DNA from: Diphasiastrum complanatum
Lineage: Eukaryota; Streptophyta; Lycopodiopsida; Lycopodiales; Lycopodiaceae
Direction of reading: 5' to 3'
DNA length: 64,000 bases
Assembly: GCA_029204225.1 (NCBI GenBank)
Contig: CM055094.1
Span: 66,300,536 to 66,364,535 of the forward strand
Below are positions 1 through 13,000 of the stretch, one piece after another (the stretch's first letter is position 1; every line of letters begins with the position of its first letter). The notes beneath the pieces are model-generated. The model was not told where the DNA came from. It made no database searches and was given only the letters and a program-made list of their open reading frames with translations. The position numbers were made by a program, and so were the translations under genes.

Positions 1-2368
1 CAGATCATTTCATCCCTGACCTTCCAAAAACTAACACCAACATGGGGGGTGATGATGACTTCCTAGCAGATCAACCAGAGACAAGAAGGTTCTTGCCCAG
101 ACAAGATACGGACGCAGTTGTGCCGTCGACAAGCGAGAAAGCCAAAGAAAAACACACAGGCACCAAGTCCCTAGATGATTATCTGGCGAGGCCATTCCAA
201 CTGCGTAGGACAACTTTTCCTACCAGGCCCAGAGGCAAATTGGCTGACAAAAGAGAGTCAGAGAAATTTGAGAGGAAATACCCTCCCAACATGAGGGGAG
301 GCAAGGAGGATATAGATCAAGGCTAGTAATCCACCAGGGTTGAGATCATTGTGGCATTACAACCGCAACTAGAGTGGCAGAATAAAGTCCTGAAGGATAG
401 CAAGTGACTCCAAGAGTATCTAAAGGCACCAGCATGGAAGCGAGTGGATCTTTTCTACATGCCACTCAAATGTAGAAATCCATGGCCGGAAGAAAAGCCA
501 TGAGTGGAGTTGGTAAACTGGCCAGTCATTCTGAGAATTTCAGAGAGAACCTCCCCGGATGATCTGAGACTGCAGTTACTTGACTTCGGGCACAAGTACA
601 AAACAAGTGCCGATCTTTGCGTGCAAGAAAGTGCCAAATATTGCAGATCTATGTCCTTTCTGATGCAGCAAGATTGTTTCTGGGATCGAGGCTTGGATCC
701 CATTAAGATCAACCCGAATGTAGCCCTCCAGTAGGAAGAAGACCATGAGATGATGGCCCGGCTGTACTACAGAGCGGCCTTTATGTCGTCACGTTATGTG
801 ACCATGGTGGAGGACTGGCAAGAAATGGGCTTTGTGGAGAAGATAAGAGAATACTTGGGGCCTCTCAATTTCGGGAGTAAGCTCCGCTTCCAAGTTTTTG
901 AAGCCTTGGGGGACGAAAGATGAGCGAGAGAAAACAAACGGCATGACGACGAGGCGAGCAGGACTCGCAAGAAGTTCTCAAGAGGGCTGGAATGTAGCGG
1001 CCAATTAAGAGACTTCCAATTTTGAAAAACAAGTTTTGCGGATAATAAGCACCTAGTTTTACGGAAGCAAACGAAGATCCACATTTTTCCAAGTGCCAAG
1101 CGGAAAGACATCACCGGTGTTGCAGTGGGTCCTGCAACAAATTAGGGGAGGGTAATGTTAGCAGATTCCAAAGAATCCCCAGATGCCGAGCCAAGCCGAA
1201 GACATGGAATATCTCTCACCCATGACCGAGGATGTCTCAGAAGGAGGAGAGCAGAAGAAGCTGAGAGCCGAGCATGAGAGCCGAGAAATTACTAGCTAGG
1301 ATGACAATGAAATATCTATGTGAGCCTACATGGTGTATCCCAAAGAAGGAACAACCATGTAGGAGCTAGTCATACTTCCTAGGCTTTGTAAATAAAAGTA
1401 GACCCCCCTTAAATTAGTTAGAGTGAGCTACCTGTTGATGGTGACCTTTAGTGAAAGGGCAAATTCCACATGTAATTCTAATTTGGTGAAATTGCCACTT
1501 GGGCTCCACATGGGTAGCCTTCTTGCTTATTTAAGGGCCCCCCTCTCTTGTGAGGGAGCTTTTGAATGTATTGTCAAGTTCTCTTGAGCAAATAAAGAAG
1601 ATCCTCCACGACTTCTTGATAATTGCTAAGCTCCTTGTTCATGGCAATGTTCTTGAGTGAAGTTTCTATGAGCTTGCTTGATTTCCTTGTATTGTGGATT
1701 AACTAGTTTCTTGTTTCCTTGTTTCTTGCTTAGTTGTGGATTAGGATTTATTTCTTGTTTGTGGAATAAGGTAGGAATCAGCACTCAAGTAAACTAGATA
1801 GGTTGGAATAGTGGTGTAGATCTTCCATACTTTTTTACATTCTAGTTCTTGATTGTTCTTGAGCAATCTAGGCATCAAGAAATGAGTGTTTCTTGATTTT
1901 TAGACTGTTAAAATGTTGTTAGGAATGTTGTTTCTTGTTCCTTGTTTCATTAGTTAATCTTGTTCTTGATTCTCGGTTAAATTAGGAGAGTAGGTAACTC
2001 CATTCTCAGTTGTCGATTTAGATAGATTTCCAAAATCTTCTTACCGAATTGACCATTTGTTCACAGATTCACTGAATCTGTGAACACGGTTTTGTTGTTT
2101 CTTTTACTTCTTCTTCGTTCTTATGTAGTTACGGTTCTTACGGTTCTTCCTCTTATTAGAACAGTTACAAAATAGAAGCGTTACTCAGATTGAAACGTGT
2201 ATTTCCCAGCCTGTCAGTGGGAGTCACGGATCCGATACTCAACTACATGCATAAACCAATCATGTAACCAGACATAGCTCAAGAAGATCAATATTTTTAG
2301 AAACAGGGAACAATCCTACCACTATCTACTAAATCAAAATTTTGGAGAATAATTTTATTATCCTAACA
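1..2368 (+). mobile_element. 3' end of LTR retrotransposon family E with complete 3' LTR
   Basis: A purine tract (AGGGGAGGG, about 1145-1152) precedes a 1213-bp LTR at 1156-2368 that starts TGTTAG and ends CTAACA. The internal part (1-1155) has broken open frames that are not recognisable gag or pol (for instance VELVNWPVILRISERTSPDD at about 510-569) and run to just before the purine tract. The same LTR occurs at 31369-32519 (minus) and from 53924 (plus, truncated). Confidence 0.8.
1156..2368 (+). repeat. LTR of family E
   Basis: 1213 bp, TGTTAG...CTAACA. Its first few hundred bases match the other two family-E LTRs (shared runs such as GAGAGCCGAGAAAT and AACCATGTAGGA), whereas the 3' half is more diverged. 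Confidence 0.8.
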
Positions 2369-5300
2369 TTATGTCTATGTGATTGGATCCATGGATTTAG
2401 GACTGGCAATAAAATATTGTTTTTCATGGTAATTTTCTCCAGACAAGTACCCAGTTAGTGGAATTTTGGGCTCCTAGTACTGTGCTTTTTATGGGTTTAA
2501 CTCTGGAATATCAATACTCCCAGTAAATTGAGTTAGGCGGTGTTTTTTATTCCTCCTTTTGGACTCGGTGGTGCACCAATAGGCTTATCCTAAACGATTT
2601 TGATCTTTAGGATTGGAAAAATTAAAGCTTTTCAAATACTTGTTAAAGTGAATAAATGAAATAAGGTCATAATTTTTGAGAGGTAGCTCTATATTTGATT
2701 AAAAACAAATGTATCGAATATCGTAAAGAGTATCCGGATCCAAATTTTATTGATTTTCCATTTATTTTAGGCAACAGTGCCTTCGCTGATGAATTTTTTC
2801 GGATAACCGAAAATTCTAAGTGAGGAAGAAAATGAGACACCTGAGTAGGTAAATGTGATAGTGTTGTATAATTTGGATTGGTTGATAATCCCTGTGTGGA
2901 AATTGCATAGCACCGGTTTTTGAATTCATTAAGTTGAATTTATGTTGAATATCTATGAGACCATCAGTTGACCCTATTTGTTATTGGAAATTGTGACTTT
3001 GGAACAAGAATGATACTTGGTTCACATTTGTACTATAAAGAGCCTTATTCCTTAGAGTTGGAACTCTCGGAAGGTAGGAATTTGGGAATGTCAGTACCAA
3101 CCGGATGTGTTGTTTATGTGACAATAAAGCCATGTGCAGATTCTTGTTAAATCACAATTTTAATATTGAATTATTGGAATCCATTAGGAACAAATATGGG
3201 GGTACTCCAGTACTTGATGGAATAGATATGTGCATATCTGTTATTGGATCCAGATAGAATTTTTAGATCTCTAGATTATCGGATAATACGGTTAAAGATC
3301 TTCTTAAAGAAATTGAATTCCTTGTACCATTTCGGATATAGATATTGGATATCTATTGGTATATACTTCAGCTATTTTGAATTTTCCTTTTGGTTTTTGA
3401 TGAATGCACTTGGGTTATTTCAACTGTATATGAACGAGTTTCTCGTCCATACCGGCGTCAATGCCTAGTGGTATTTTTAGATGATATCATCATCTACAGG
3501 GAAAAAACTTAAGAAAATGGAGAATTCAATGGCAGGAGGTATTTTTTTGGAAATGGTTGAAGATCGGATCCTATATTTTGTTAGGATGGTCAGATAATCT
3601 TTTTGATTTTCTAAAGTGCAGATCTAAAAGCAAAGAACTTTCTTGGAGAGAAAACTGATGGTATGGGACATCAATGATTTGAAAGGGAGAATTCTTGTGT
3701 GAGAATGGTCTGTAGACCAGTGGGTAGTATTTACATTATTGGTAATGCTAACAGTTGAAACCATTGGTTAATCTTGTTTAGAGTACTTGGAGAGGTTGTC
3801 AGATATAGATCCGGATTCCTCAATGGTTTCTCATAAATTCCAAATCGAAGACCCTTAAAAGCTATTTCTCTTTTAATTTAAACCTCTACTTTTTAGAAAT
3901 TTCTTAAATATGAGACAATTGGATTGAGATTCATATAATTCCTTCCAGTGTAGAACTAGGTTCTGAAGGACTGTTTAAGTTATATGAATTTATGCTTCCA
4001 TTTCAGTTTTGTGAATATAGCTTAGAATCAATTGATGTTTCAACTGATTAAATGGAATTTAGACTTCCTGAGCCCAAATGATTATCTCTATTTGATAGTT
4101 GATTATTGAAAGTAATGTTTCTATCAATTGGGATAAGATATTTTATGATTTTGAGAAAAAGTCTGGGTTGTAATAGTATTAGACACTCATTACTAAATTT
4201 TTTGAATCTTCGAGATCTTATACGTTGTTTCCAGTTTTGAACTGTTAGATATTCATGAATATGGGAAGTAGTGGTAAAGATTAAATTAAGGTTCATTGAT
4301 TGGTTTACCAAGTACCATTTTGTTATGGATTGGATCAGTGGAATAAAGTTTTAATGATCTAACTTTATGTTCAAAGATGTCTGTATAAGTCAGCCTAATC
4401 TTGGTTTGTACACTAAGATCTGAAGTAGGTTGATTGGATGAAGACATTATGATGGTAAAAGTATGATGGTTGAAAAACTTGTGATGTGGAATTATTCACT
4501 TCAGAGATTCCCAGACATGTTATTTACTCAAGAGAATTAGATTTTTCTGTAATTGGGTTACAAGATTCTCAGTGAGATATGTGAGTAACATATGCGGATT
4601 TTGGAGAAATCTGCTAGTTAATGACATATGTGTTTATGTACTGGGTCATAGTGGGATTATTCTCATATGTGCACGATTAATCTTGTTTGGACCTACTATG
4701 CATTCCTGGTTACTAAGGTTATCTGGTGCACTTAACCTAGTCGTTGTGAGCATAGACATATGATCAAGTATTGTGTTTAACAATTACTTGCAGAGTTAAC
4801 AGATCTGTTCTGATAGATCTATAGGTTAACTTAAAAGTGATTTGGATATGGATCTAAATGTGGTGTTGTACAGCACATTTAAGATCTGCACCTAGACATT
4901 TAAGATTTCTAAATCATGAGCAATTAACTTGAGTAGTTGATTTACTCTTGTGGAAGTTAATTGGTAAAACTGACACTGTGAAGAGAATTCACAGGAAACT
5001 GTTTGTTTTATGTGTATTGTTTGTAAGAGACATAATTTATGAGTCATGCAGATTCATCAAGAAATTGTGTGCATAGGATACTGAATTCTTGGATGAATAT
5101 TTCTCAGTTGAGAAATAGACTTGATTCATGAGTGATAGTATCCATGAGAGCTCAATTGGATATCGGATCCTAATGGTTCCAAATATGAAAATAGAACTTT
5201 GTATTTCTAGACGTTTTTCTAGGGGATTGTATAAAGACGGTTGTTATAATGGTCTTTAATTACTTGATTGATTGTAGAATTTGGAACTCATAATCTGGTT

Positions 5301-5860
5301 AAGAAGAATCGGGTTGAAAGAAAATTCTTGGAATCCAGTGATTTTCCTTGTGAAAAAGAATCGTGTAAATTATGATTGACGAATCATAAGATTCTAAATG
5401 TTTATGATTGGTGGATCATAAATTGATACTTAAAGGTCATTAGGAAATTATAAGGGAATGTGAGGATAATAAGTAATTCTCAATCAATTGGGAGAGTCGA
5501 GGATTTAGATCTGTTAGCTGAACTCTAAATTTCTTTACTCCAGTGCATACTTGAGATTGTATGGATCTCACAGGCCTTTCCATTAAGTAATTGTTTACTT
5601 ATGAGGAATTGCTTTCTTTACAGATTGTAGTGTATAAGTGCTTGTGTGCAAAGTTCAGTCTATATATCCAGATTATAGGAGACAGATAATCTATTAAGAT
5701 ACCAATAGTTGCTGATTTCTGGTAATGGTGCTAGAAATGGGGCTATTAACTCATTAGAGTAATTGCAGTACTCTCTGGATTGAGTTATAATTGTCTGAGA
5801 CTTGATGGATCTCTCTAGAGATTTTAGATGACTGAATTATACCAAGAAGCATTATTAGCT
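2369..5860 (+). mobile_element. Heavily decayed Ty3/gypsy pol debris
   Basis: The only clear signature is at about 3455-3510, where the sequence reads CLVVFLDDIIIYR, the gypsy reverse-transcriptase active-site strand (FLDD). A weak LYMNEF stretch lies just before it in another frame. The rest is AT-rich with many stops and no gene I can support. Most of the assignment is therefore inference from one motif. Confidence 0.45.
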
Positions 5861-7080
5861 TTGATCAGAAGCCACCAATGTGCTTCCCAAACCGTAGCAT
5901 GAGAGAACCAATTCTTAATAGAGACATAAAAACAATGGCCAAGTAAACTTCAAGATCCTTCTTGCCTAACATCCATTCCAGAATCACCAATTCACTAATG
6001 TGTTTTGACACACAACTACATAAGGAATTCAATTTCCATGGACCCAATAAATAGTAAACAAGAAAGTGCTTATGGAGACCACATGCCCTAACAAAGGCTT
6101 GATATCGTCTACTAATCGACTATGGCCTTTCATGCTTTACTCCTTGGACTCAAACTCAAGAAAACGGTCTGTTAGCAAGGCATGCTGCCATCACTTACAG
6201 CCGCCAAACATATCTTAACATTAAATCTCCTGCTACTCCTCATGTAGAAGAAATAAACTGCTACAATCACTAGCGACTCTTCCCACAATTACGACTTAAA
6301 ATCCAGCTACAACTAGCTCTTGTTATCGATTTCACATGGACTAACTGATTCAAATTAAACAAATCATCAATATACAGAAGTTACTTAAGCGTGAACCAAT
6401 CATCCAAGACATAATGGACATATGCATATCATCAAACCCTCACAAAAATGGAATACAATCCCATCGTAAACCATGAATTCAAGCACTAATTCATAGCAAA
6501 TCATAACAAATCCAACATGCAATATGCACTCTACCACTTCTTGGATGGAATAGTGTGCAATTTGCAAGGATGAAAAGCCATGGAGATGCTACTATCTTTG
6601 AATTTTTCATAGATAGTGTTAGAATACTTGAAGTGACTTATTTCTTATCTTCAATATTCATGATGCTTAGTACATTATGTTGATATGACAAGACAATGAA
6701 GTTGAATTAAGCAATTGTACATTTGTTGTTAATAAAGCAATTTCATTGGATAACTATTTTTGTAATAGTTTCAAAATGGTGTCATAAAAATCAAAACACC
6801 ATTTAATGTAATGTACTTGGAATTCTTTGAGTCCAATTGCTTTGTGCATGATCATTTCAATGTAATGACCAAAGATTATCTTACTTCAATGAAAGTAATA
6901 ATAGTAGTTTTTTGCTCTTCAAGTACAGATTGTAGAATCTACATTTTTTTCACCAAAGAAATTGTCAATGGTAGAAATATAATCTTTCATGAGTGGAATA
7001 CTTGAAGTAGCTTATTCAACTCATTGATGGAGAGGAGCCGATTCAAGTGCAAGAAAAAGGTGAAGGGCCAAGGACATCAA
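5861..7080. other. No gene seen
   Basis: AT-rich sequence with only short chance frames. No coding signal, splice chain or repeat boundary could be supported. Confidence 0.5.
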
Positions 7081-7084
7081 GATC

Positions 7085-8438
7085 ATGAAGATAGTAGCAA
7101 GATCTTGGCATGCTCAACTCAAGACGATCTTTTATTTTCTTAAATCCATTCTTATGTCTCATGATGGATCAGTATTCATTCTTGCATTATACGTCGATAA
7201 TCTCCTCTTTCATGAAGATGATGCACGAAGTTGGGAGCCAATAATACTCGATCTTGGCCCCTACCATTCAATTTTAGATATTGAAATAGCTTAAGCTCCA
7301 CTTTTCTTGCTAGAGTTTTTTTATTTCAGCATGCTACTTCATTCCTAAAAAGTTTTCACATGGATCTATGCATGTATGAATATACATCTATGGAATATCT
7401 TGTAAGGGATCCTTTAAGAGGTGGTGAGCATTTCTAAATGGCTATTTGGATCGTGACATATTCATGGAGCAACGCAAGCACTTCATCAAGCAACAGATGG
7501 AAGACAAGGTGTGCCATCTCAAGAGAAGCTTGTATGGTTTGAAACAAGCTTCTAGATCTTGAAATACAATGCTCAATTCTTTTCTTATATATATTGGATT
7601 TACTCCTAATGAATATGATCCCACATTGTACACAAGATTTAGTGAAAAAGGCATCATACTTTTATTGCTTTATGTTGATGATATCATACTTAGTGGAGAT
7701 GACTTAGAAGGGATTGAAAAAACTAAGCTAGATCTATCCAAAGGATTCAAGATGGTAGATCTCACCATTTGCACTTCATTTTGGGTATGGAAGTACTTAG
7801 ATCTTTAGATTATGTCTTCATTTGTCAATCTCAATATGCTCTTTCATTACTCAATAGATTTAACTTGCATGGATGTAAGCATGTAGAGACTCCCATGGAG
7901 CATGATGTAAAAGTAACCAATAAAAATAATGAAACATACTTCAAGGACAACACTCTTTACAAGCAACTTATTGGCTCCTTAATGTGACTAACCATGACTA
8001 GAATTGATCTTTGCTATATTGCTTGCAAAGCTTAGTCAAAATATTCAAGGTCCACTAGTTATCCATCGGAAATGTGCCAAAAGGATATTGAGATACATCT
8101 CGAGCACACAACATTTTGGAATCCTTTATAGAGGTGAATCCATTAACTTGCATGCTATTAGTGATTCAGATTTTGCAAGGGACAAGAAAGATAGAGATTC
8201 AACAAGTGCCTTTGCAACTTTCATTGGAAAAGGTGTGGTTTCTTGGCTATCAAAAAAGCAAAAAACAATATCTCTTTCATTAACCAAGGCCAAGTACAAG
8301 GCTCTAATAACCACAACCAAGGAAGTGCTTTGGATCAAGAGGTTGCTTGAGCTCAAAGTGATTAGATCAGGTGTCATTCCACTCAACTACCCACAACATT
8401 GGTTGTTGAATAGCCTTCATCACATTAATACAAAATAG
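7085..8438 (+). mobile_element. Ty1/copia pol remnant (RT and RNase H)
   Basis: In order, across frameshifts: RSLYGLKQAS at about 7520, YVDDIILSGDDLEGI (RT active site, about 7672), HFILGMEVL (7772), a KHVETPMEHDVKV spacer, then an RNase H block with AISDSDFARDKKDRDSTSAF and SWLSKKQKTISLS. At least two frameshifts and a TGA at 7984-7986 break it, so it cannot be autonomous. No LTRs were found around it. Confidence 0.85.
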
Positions 8439-8562
8439 TCACTTTGAAAGGACCAAAAAAAGGAGCAAATAGTCAAAACCAATTAGCCAAGAATAAAGCA
8501 CAATCTAGCTCTAAAACATTAATCCATTAGAACTCAAATAATCCATTGGAACCCAATGAATG

Positions 8563-8574
8563 GGGGGGGGGGGG
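8563..8574 (+). repeat. Poly-G run
   Basis: An uninterrupted run of about 12 G after the copia remnant. Its length is prone to assembly error. Confidence 0.8.
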
Positions 8575-9942
8575 AATCTCACCAACAGACCACATTTCTT
8601 GAAGTATAAATATAAAAATTGCATAAGTGAAAATGCACTAAGGCTGTATCCAACCAAGTATGCCTACTTGTATTGGCACTTTGGGGCCTACTTGTTATTT
8701 CAAGCCCTTTTATAACATTTAGACCCCTAAAGTAACATCTACTTATCTATTGATAACTGGAAAGAGGCAAAAGTAACATTGCATAGAGCTATATTGATCC
8801 AGTCAAATACAAACAGAGATACACTACAAACCAAAAACACGTTGGAGTGAAAACAGTCAACATTACAAGCTTACTCTATCCAACTAAATGGAGGTAAATA
8901 GGTCATAAAAAAATCTTTGTTTGCAAATCTAGATTCGGGACCTCCAAGGGCATGGCAAATCACAAATCTAGAGCAAGCCAACGAAGACCTTTTGAACTAG
9001 AGCAAAGTTCAAGAGTTTTCGTGCAAAGAAAGAAAAGAGTAGATTCTAATGATGGAACTTCGATCTACATAAGAGCCTTGAGCATTCTCGTGACCTTATA
9101 TCCAACTAGGGATTCTTTGCTCAAATTTCAAAATTTTGAAAGAAGAATTTGAGCTTTATCATATAAATATTCTCTTTGAGAAATTTGGAACAGCTCATTA
9201 TCTTCTCGGTAGATCAACAGAAATATAGCTTTACGGATACAAACACGATTTTAAGGCACAAAGACTCAGACAAATACAAATGAAAGGAGTATATGCATAT
9301 GATCAGCACCTAAATAGGGAACGTAAATCAATCATGTAGCCATGAAACTAAGACATCAGTTGCTTAACCGAATACAAGACTTGTACAACAGGAGAGTTGC
9401 AATTTACAGAGATTGGAATCTGGAAATAAACAAAAAAGCTACGTGAATTTGGTTAGCAGAAATTTGCGATTCTCAAGTCAAAAGGACGACTGTGAGAGTT
9501 ACAAGTCCACCCACTGGTAATCACTTGAAAGCCTGATATCTTTCGGAAGATATTTGAAATATCAACTAAACTTCCGTACTTACAAAATACATTGAGGGTA
9601 TAGAGTACAAAGGCAGTCTCACATTTGTCAAATGTACCTCTCAGCTCTATTTAGAGTTGGATAGGTGCGGCGAAGTAGGACTTGCATCACTTGAGCAGTG
9701 AAATAACCAAACCCTCTTACATCTCATATCAGAATTTGATTGAAGAGTGGCTATACACCCAATCACTGAAAAGCTGAGTGATTGTTATACAAAGATTTAC
9801 TTGAAATATTCCAAATAACAGCCGCTTGGCAAATGATAATAGATCCAAATAGTGTTCATGGCAACCCGAGCAGCAATAAAAATGCATACCTGAAGAACTT
9901 AGAAGTAGCTGAGCCCAATAACAGGTTGTAGAAAGATATAAT
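8575..9942. other. 3' flank of the RING gene; no other gene seen
   Basis: It probably holds the RING gene's 3' UTR next to 9943 and then unrelated intergenic DNA. No clear minus-strand polyadenylation signal could be chosen. Confidence 0.4.
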
Positions 9943-10058
9943 CTACCCCATGCTAAGTTTGTATACTAATGTTCCACTGATTGAACTTCTGCATGTAGGG
10001 CAGTGATTTCGAGTTTTTTGGTGTTCTTCAAGGCATTGGAAGCAATAGTCAAAGTGCA
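9943..10058 (-). CDS. RING gene exon 8 (RING end and stop)
   Basis: The acceptor is TCAACAG|TG. It encodes HFDYCFQCLEEH, HCPTCRSSISGTLVY and KLSMG, then TAG. It supplies the His and the last four Cys of the RING. The zinc ligands continue those of exons 6 and 7 in order and spacing. Confidence 0.8.
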
Positions 10059-13000
10059 CTGTTGAAACCATACAACAAATGCATAAGTTGAATCTTTGCA
10101 TTTTGTGAAAGTGAAAGGGTTTTAAAATAGCCAGATAAAAGCTCCAAAAACAACTATGAAAGAAATCAAGGACTTACTGCAAGGTAAAGAAAGCACATCT
10201 CGAGGCTGCATGTACATTTAGGACGGAAATGGGTTAGCATATGGTAGCAAGATAACACCAGTAAAACATCTCTGATGTATAAAGCAAAACACCTTGAATG
10301 TATTTTTCAGATGATTATTTCATATGCGTCATAGCAGCACTACTTACTCTATTGAAGCATATTCTGCATATGTTGCGGTCTCTTTCTTGCTCCTGCGCAA
10401 AGACATTGGCTTTTTAAAGTAGAAAATGACATTGGAGCTAGAATTGATACATGTGCTCAATCACCACCAGTGTACCACACTAGACCAGGCCAAGCAATTC
10501 CTGGCGAGAACAAAAACCTTTGTCCAACAAAAAAAAAACACACGACAAATGGGCTCAAGCATACGAGTGACAGTATGTCCAGGCTCCAAACAATGTAGAC
10601 AATGCTACACTTGCAAGGAAAAAATACTTACTGATGAATTATAAGTCCAAGCTCTAATAACACACAATGCTAACATAGTGTTTTTTTCCTTGTAACACTA
10701 GTTAAGGATAAAAAGCCATTGCAATTCATCTGAGGATTTCCCCTCTTCAACTAACAGGTTGAAATATATCGTAGGGCCATAATAAGAAACGAATGTTGCT
10801 GCAAATCAATGCAATAAATGCCAATTGTGACCCACTAACTCCGAATTGCAATCAAGCTCAACAAAAAGGAAAATTGCAATAGCTCTTATAACGAACAATT
10901 AACTTCCCACAAGGAAATACACCACTTCTTTCTTATGGTACATGAAGATCTCTCTTTAAATTACCACGCAAAAACTAAATATGTGCACAACCCGAATAAG
11001 AAATCACATTTATTCTTTCTACTTGAACCGAATTGAATGAAAGAGTGGAGCATGCATAATCTACACAAAGAGATGGCAGATCTTTGCAACAAGTCTGTGG
11101 AGTGGATTAAGGCAAATCAAGAAGTAAACTTACACAAGGTTCCTTTGTGTAGAGAGCGTTAGAAATCATACATTCAAAACAGATAAAAATCATGTGTACC
11201 AAAGAATCATGTAAATTTAAAATAGCTCATCTAAACAGAACAAAGTACGTGTTGGTTCTGTGTCAACAGTAGCAGCAAGAGCCCTTGTGTTATACTGTGC
11301 AAATGCATCGATGCACTCTTGCCTCATCAACAGGCCTACCACTATATTGCACCGAGTACTATGTCTGACATAACGGTTATGCTCAATCATTAAAAAAAAT
11401 ATAGTACCTAAAAGAATGGAAAAACATGGTATGTTGGAGCGAGCTTCTCTATCTTACATTGACCATGCACAAATATGTTCTAGCAAGCAGAGCCATAAAC
11501 AAACATTGCGGCCCTCCTCAAACTTAGCATATCGTCGATGCTTATCCACGACAGCTTATGTTGTTGAATGCTCTGTAAGTGATCATACGACTGTGAAATG
11601 GTCTCTCTAGCATTGAAGAGAAATCAAGCAAGGGCGACAATTATGTGCTATGTTGGAAGTGTAATGTCAAGTAATGTTGGAGAATACCTTTTTGGCAATA
11701 AAAATGGAGACACCAATACTGCTACTAATGTAGCTATAATAACTGCTACTAATGTAGCTATAATAGGTGTATTCAACTAACTGCAAGTGTTGATCCCAGT
11801 GTCTACTTGAAAGTGACACGACTCAAATGATCCTCTAACTTGTGGTTACAACTTCTAATTGTTCATTTGCTGAAGAACGACACCTGTAGTGCCTATCAAT
11901 ACCTGTAAGTTCAATATATGCATATGCTCTGCTGAAAACTCTGAAGTTGTGCATGGTATAGTTTTTGCCTCTAATCAACAATAAATAGAAAACATAACTA
12001 GATGCAAAGACATAGCATAGGAAAGACAATGGCATGCATAGATCCAAGTAAAGATCCTAAAAAATGTCAAAGACAACGCACAATATCTTGGATTCTAATA
12101 AAAAGATTCAAAACCTCAAAGTGCAATATAAGCATCCTACTCTAAGAAGGACAATGATGTTAAAATCTCTAGGAAAACGAGAAAGCCAAAGCCAAAAAAA
12201 TTATATTAAGGTTTTTTTTCCAAAAGTAATAACTAATGCAAAATAATCTCAAAGCATGTTCCGCACCTAGTACAAAACATATCATTTCTTACATACATAA
12301 TGTGCTTCATAAAGTGGAGGTTCTTTTGTGGGTTCCTACAACAATCCAACACAATTTATTATAAAATGCCATGAAACTTTTCACAAAAACAAATACAAAC
12401 AAAACCAATAAACATGATAAAAACTCCGCGAACCGGCCCACCATAGATGAATGCATGTTAGAAACTATAGCAATCGCATAGCATAGTGATTTACACCATG
12501 CAAGGCCACAACCAATTGTTAGCCACATCCGTCATGCTCCGAGCTACAACATGGGTGTAGAATAATTCACAAGCAATACTAATCAAGTAGACAACTTTGA
12601 TATAGTTCCACTCTTCAGGCAACATATTCCCATTACGAGAACCTAGCCACTATCAAAAAGCATCAGCCTTCTCCCTAACATCGTGCATAGAAAAGTAGAA
12701 AGCCTTGGAGCCCAACGATCCACTCCTAGCATGTGACCATTGTGAATTCCCAACATCTCATAAATATTGAAAATCTACTGCCATGAATCTCAATCTACAT
12801 CCAAGAGAACAACATGCGTATGTAATGGCATCTAATATCAAAATACACTTATCCACATCACAAGATCGACATCCACAGCTAACTAGAATCTCAAGAATGA
12901 AACAATATGAATAGCCAAGCACAGGGTAAGGTTAGATCCAAATGGATTTACGACCCTTGCATATGCATGCAAGATCCTCAAGCTAGGAGAGGACAAAAAT

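Noticed and set aside
11250-11395. Minus-strand open stretch (QECIDAFAQYNTRALAATVD) as an extra exon of the RING gene
   Set aside because: The frame is coding-like, but possible donors give phases that do not fit exon 6, and exon 5 joins exon 6 smoothly without it.
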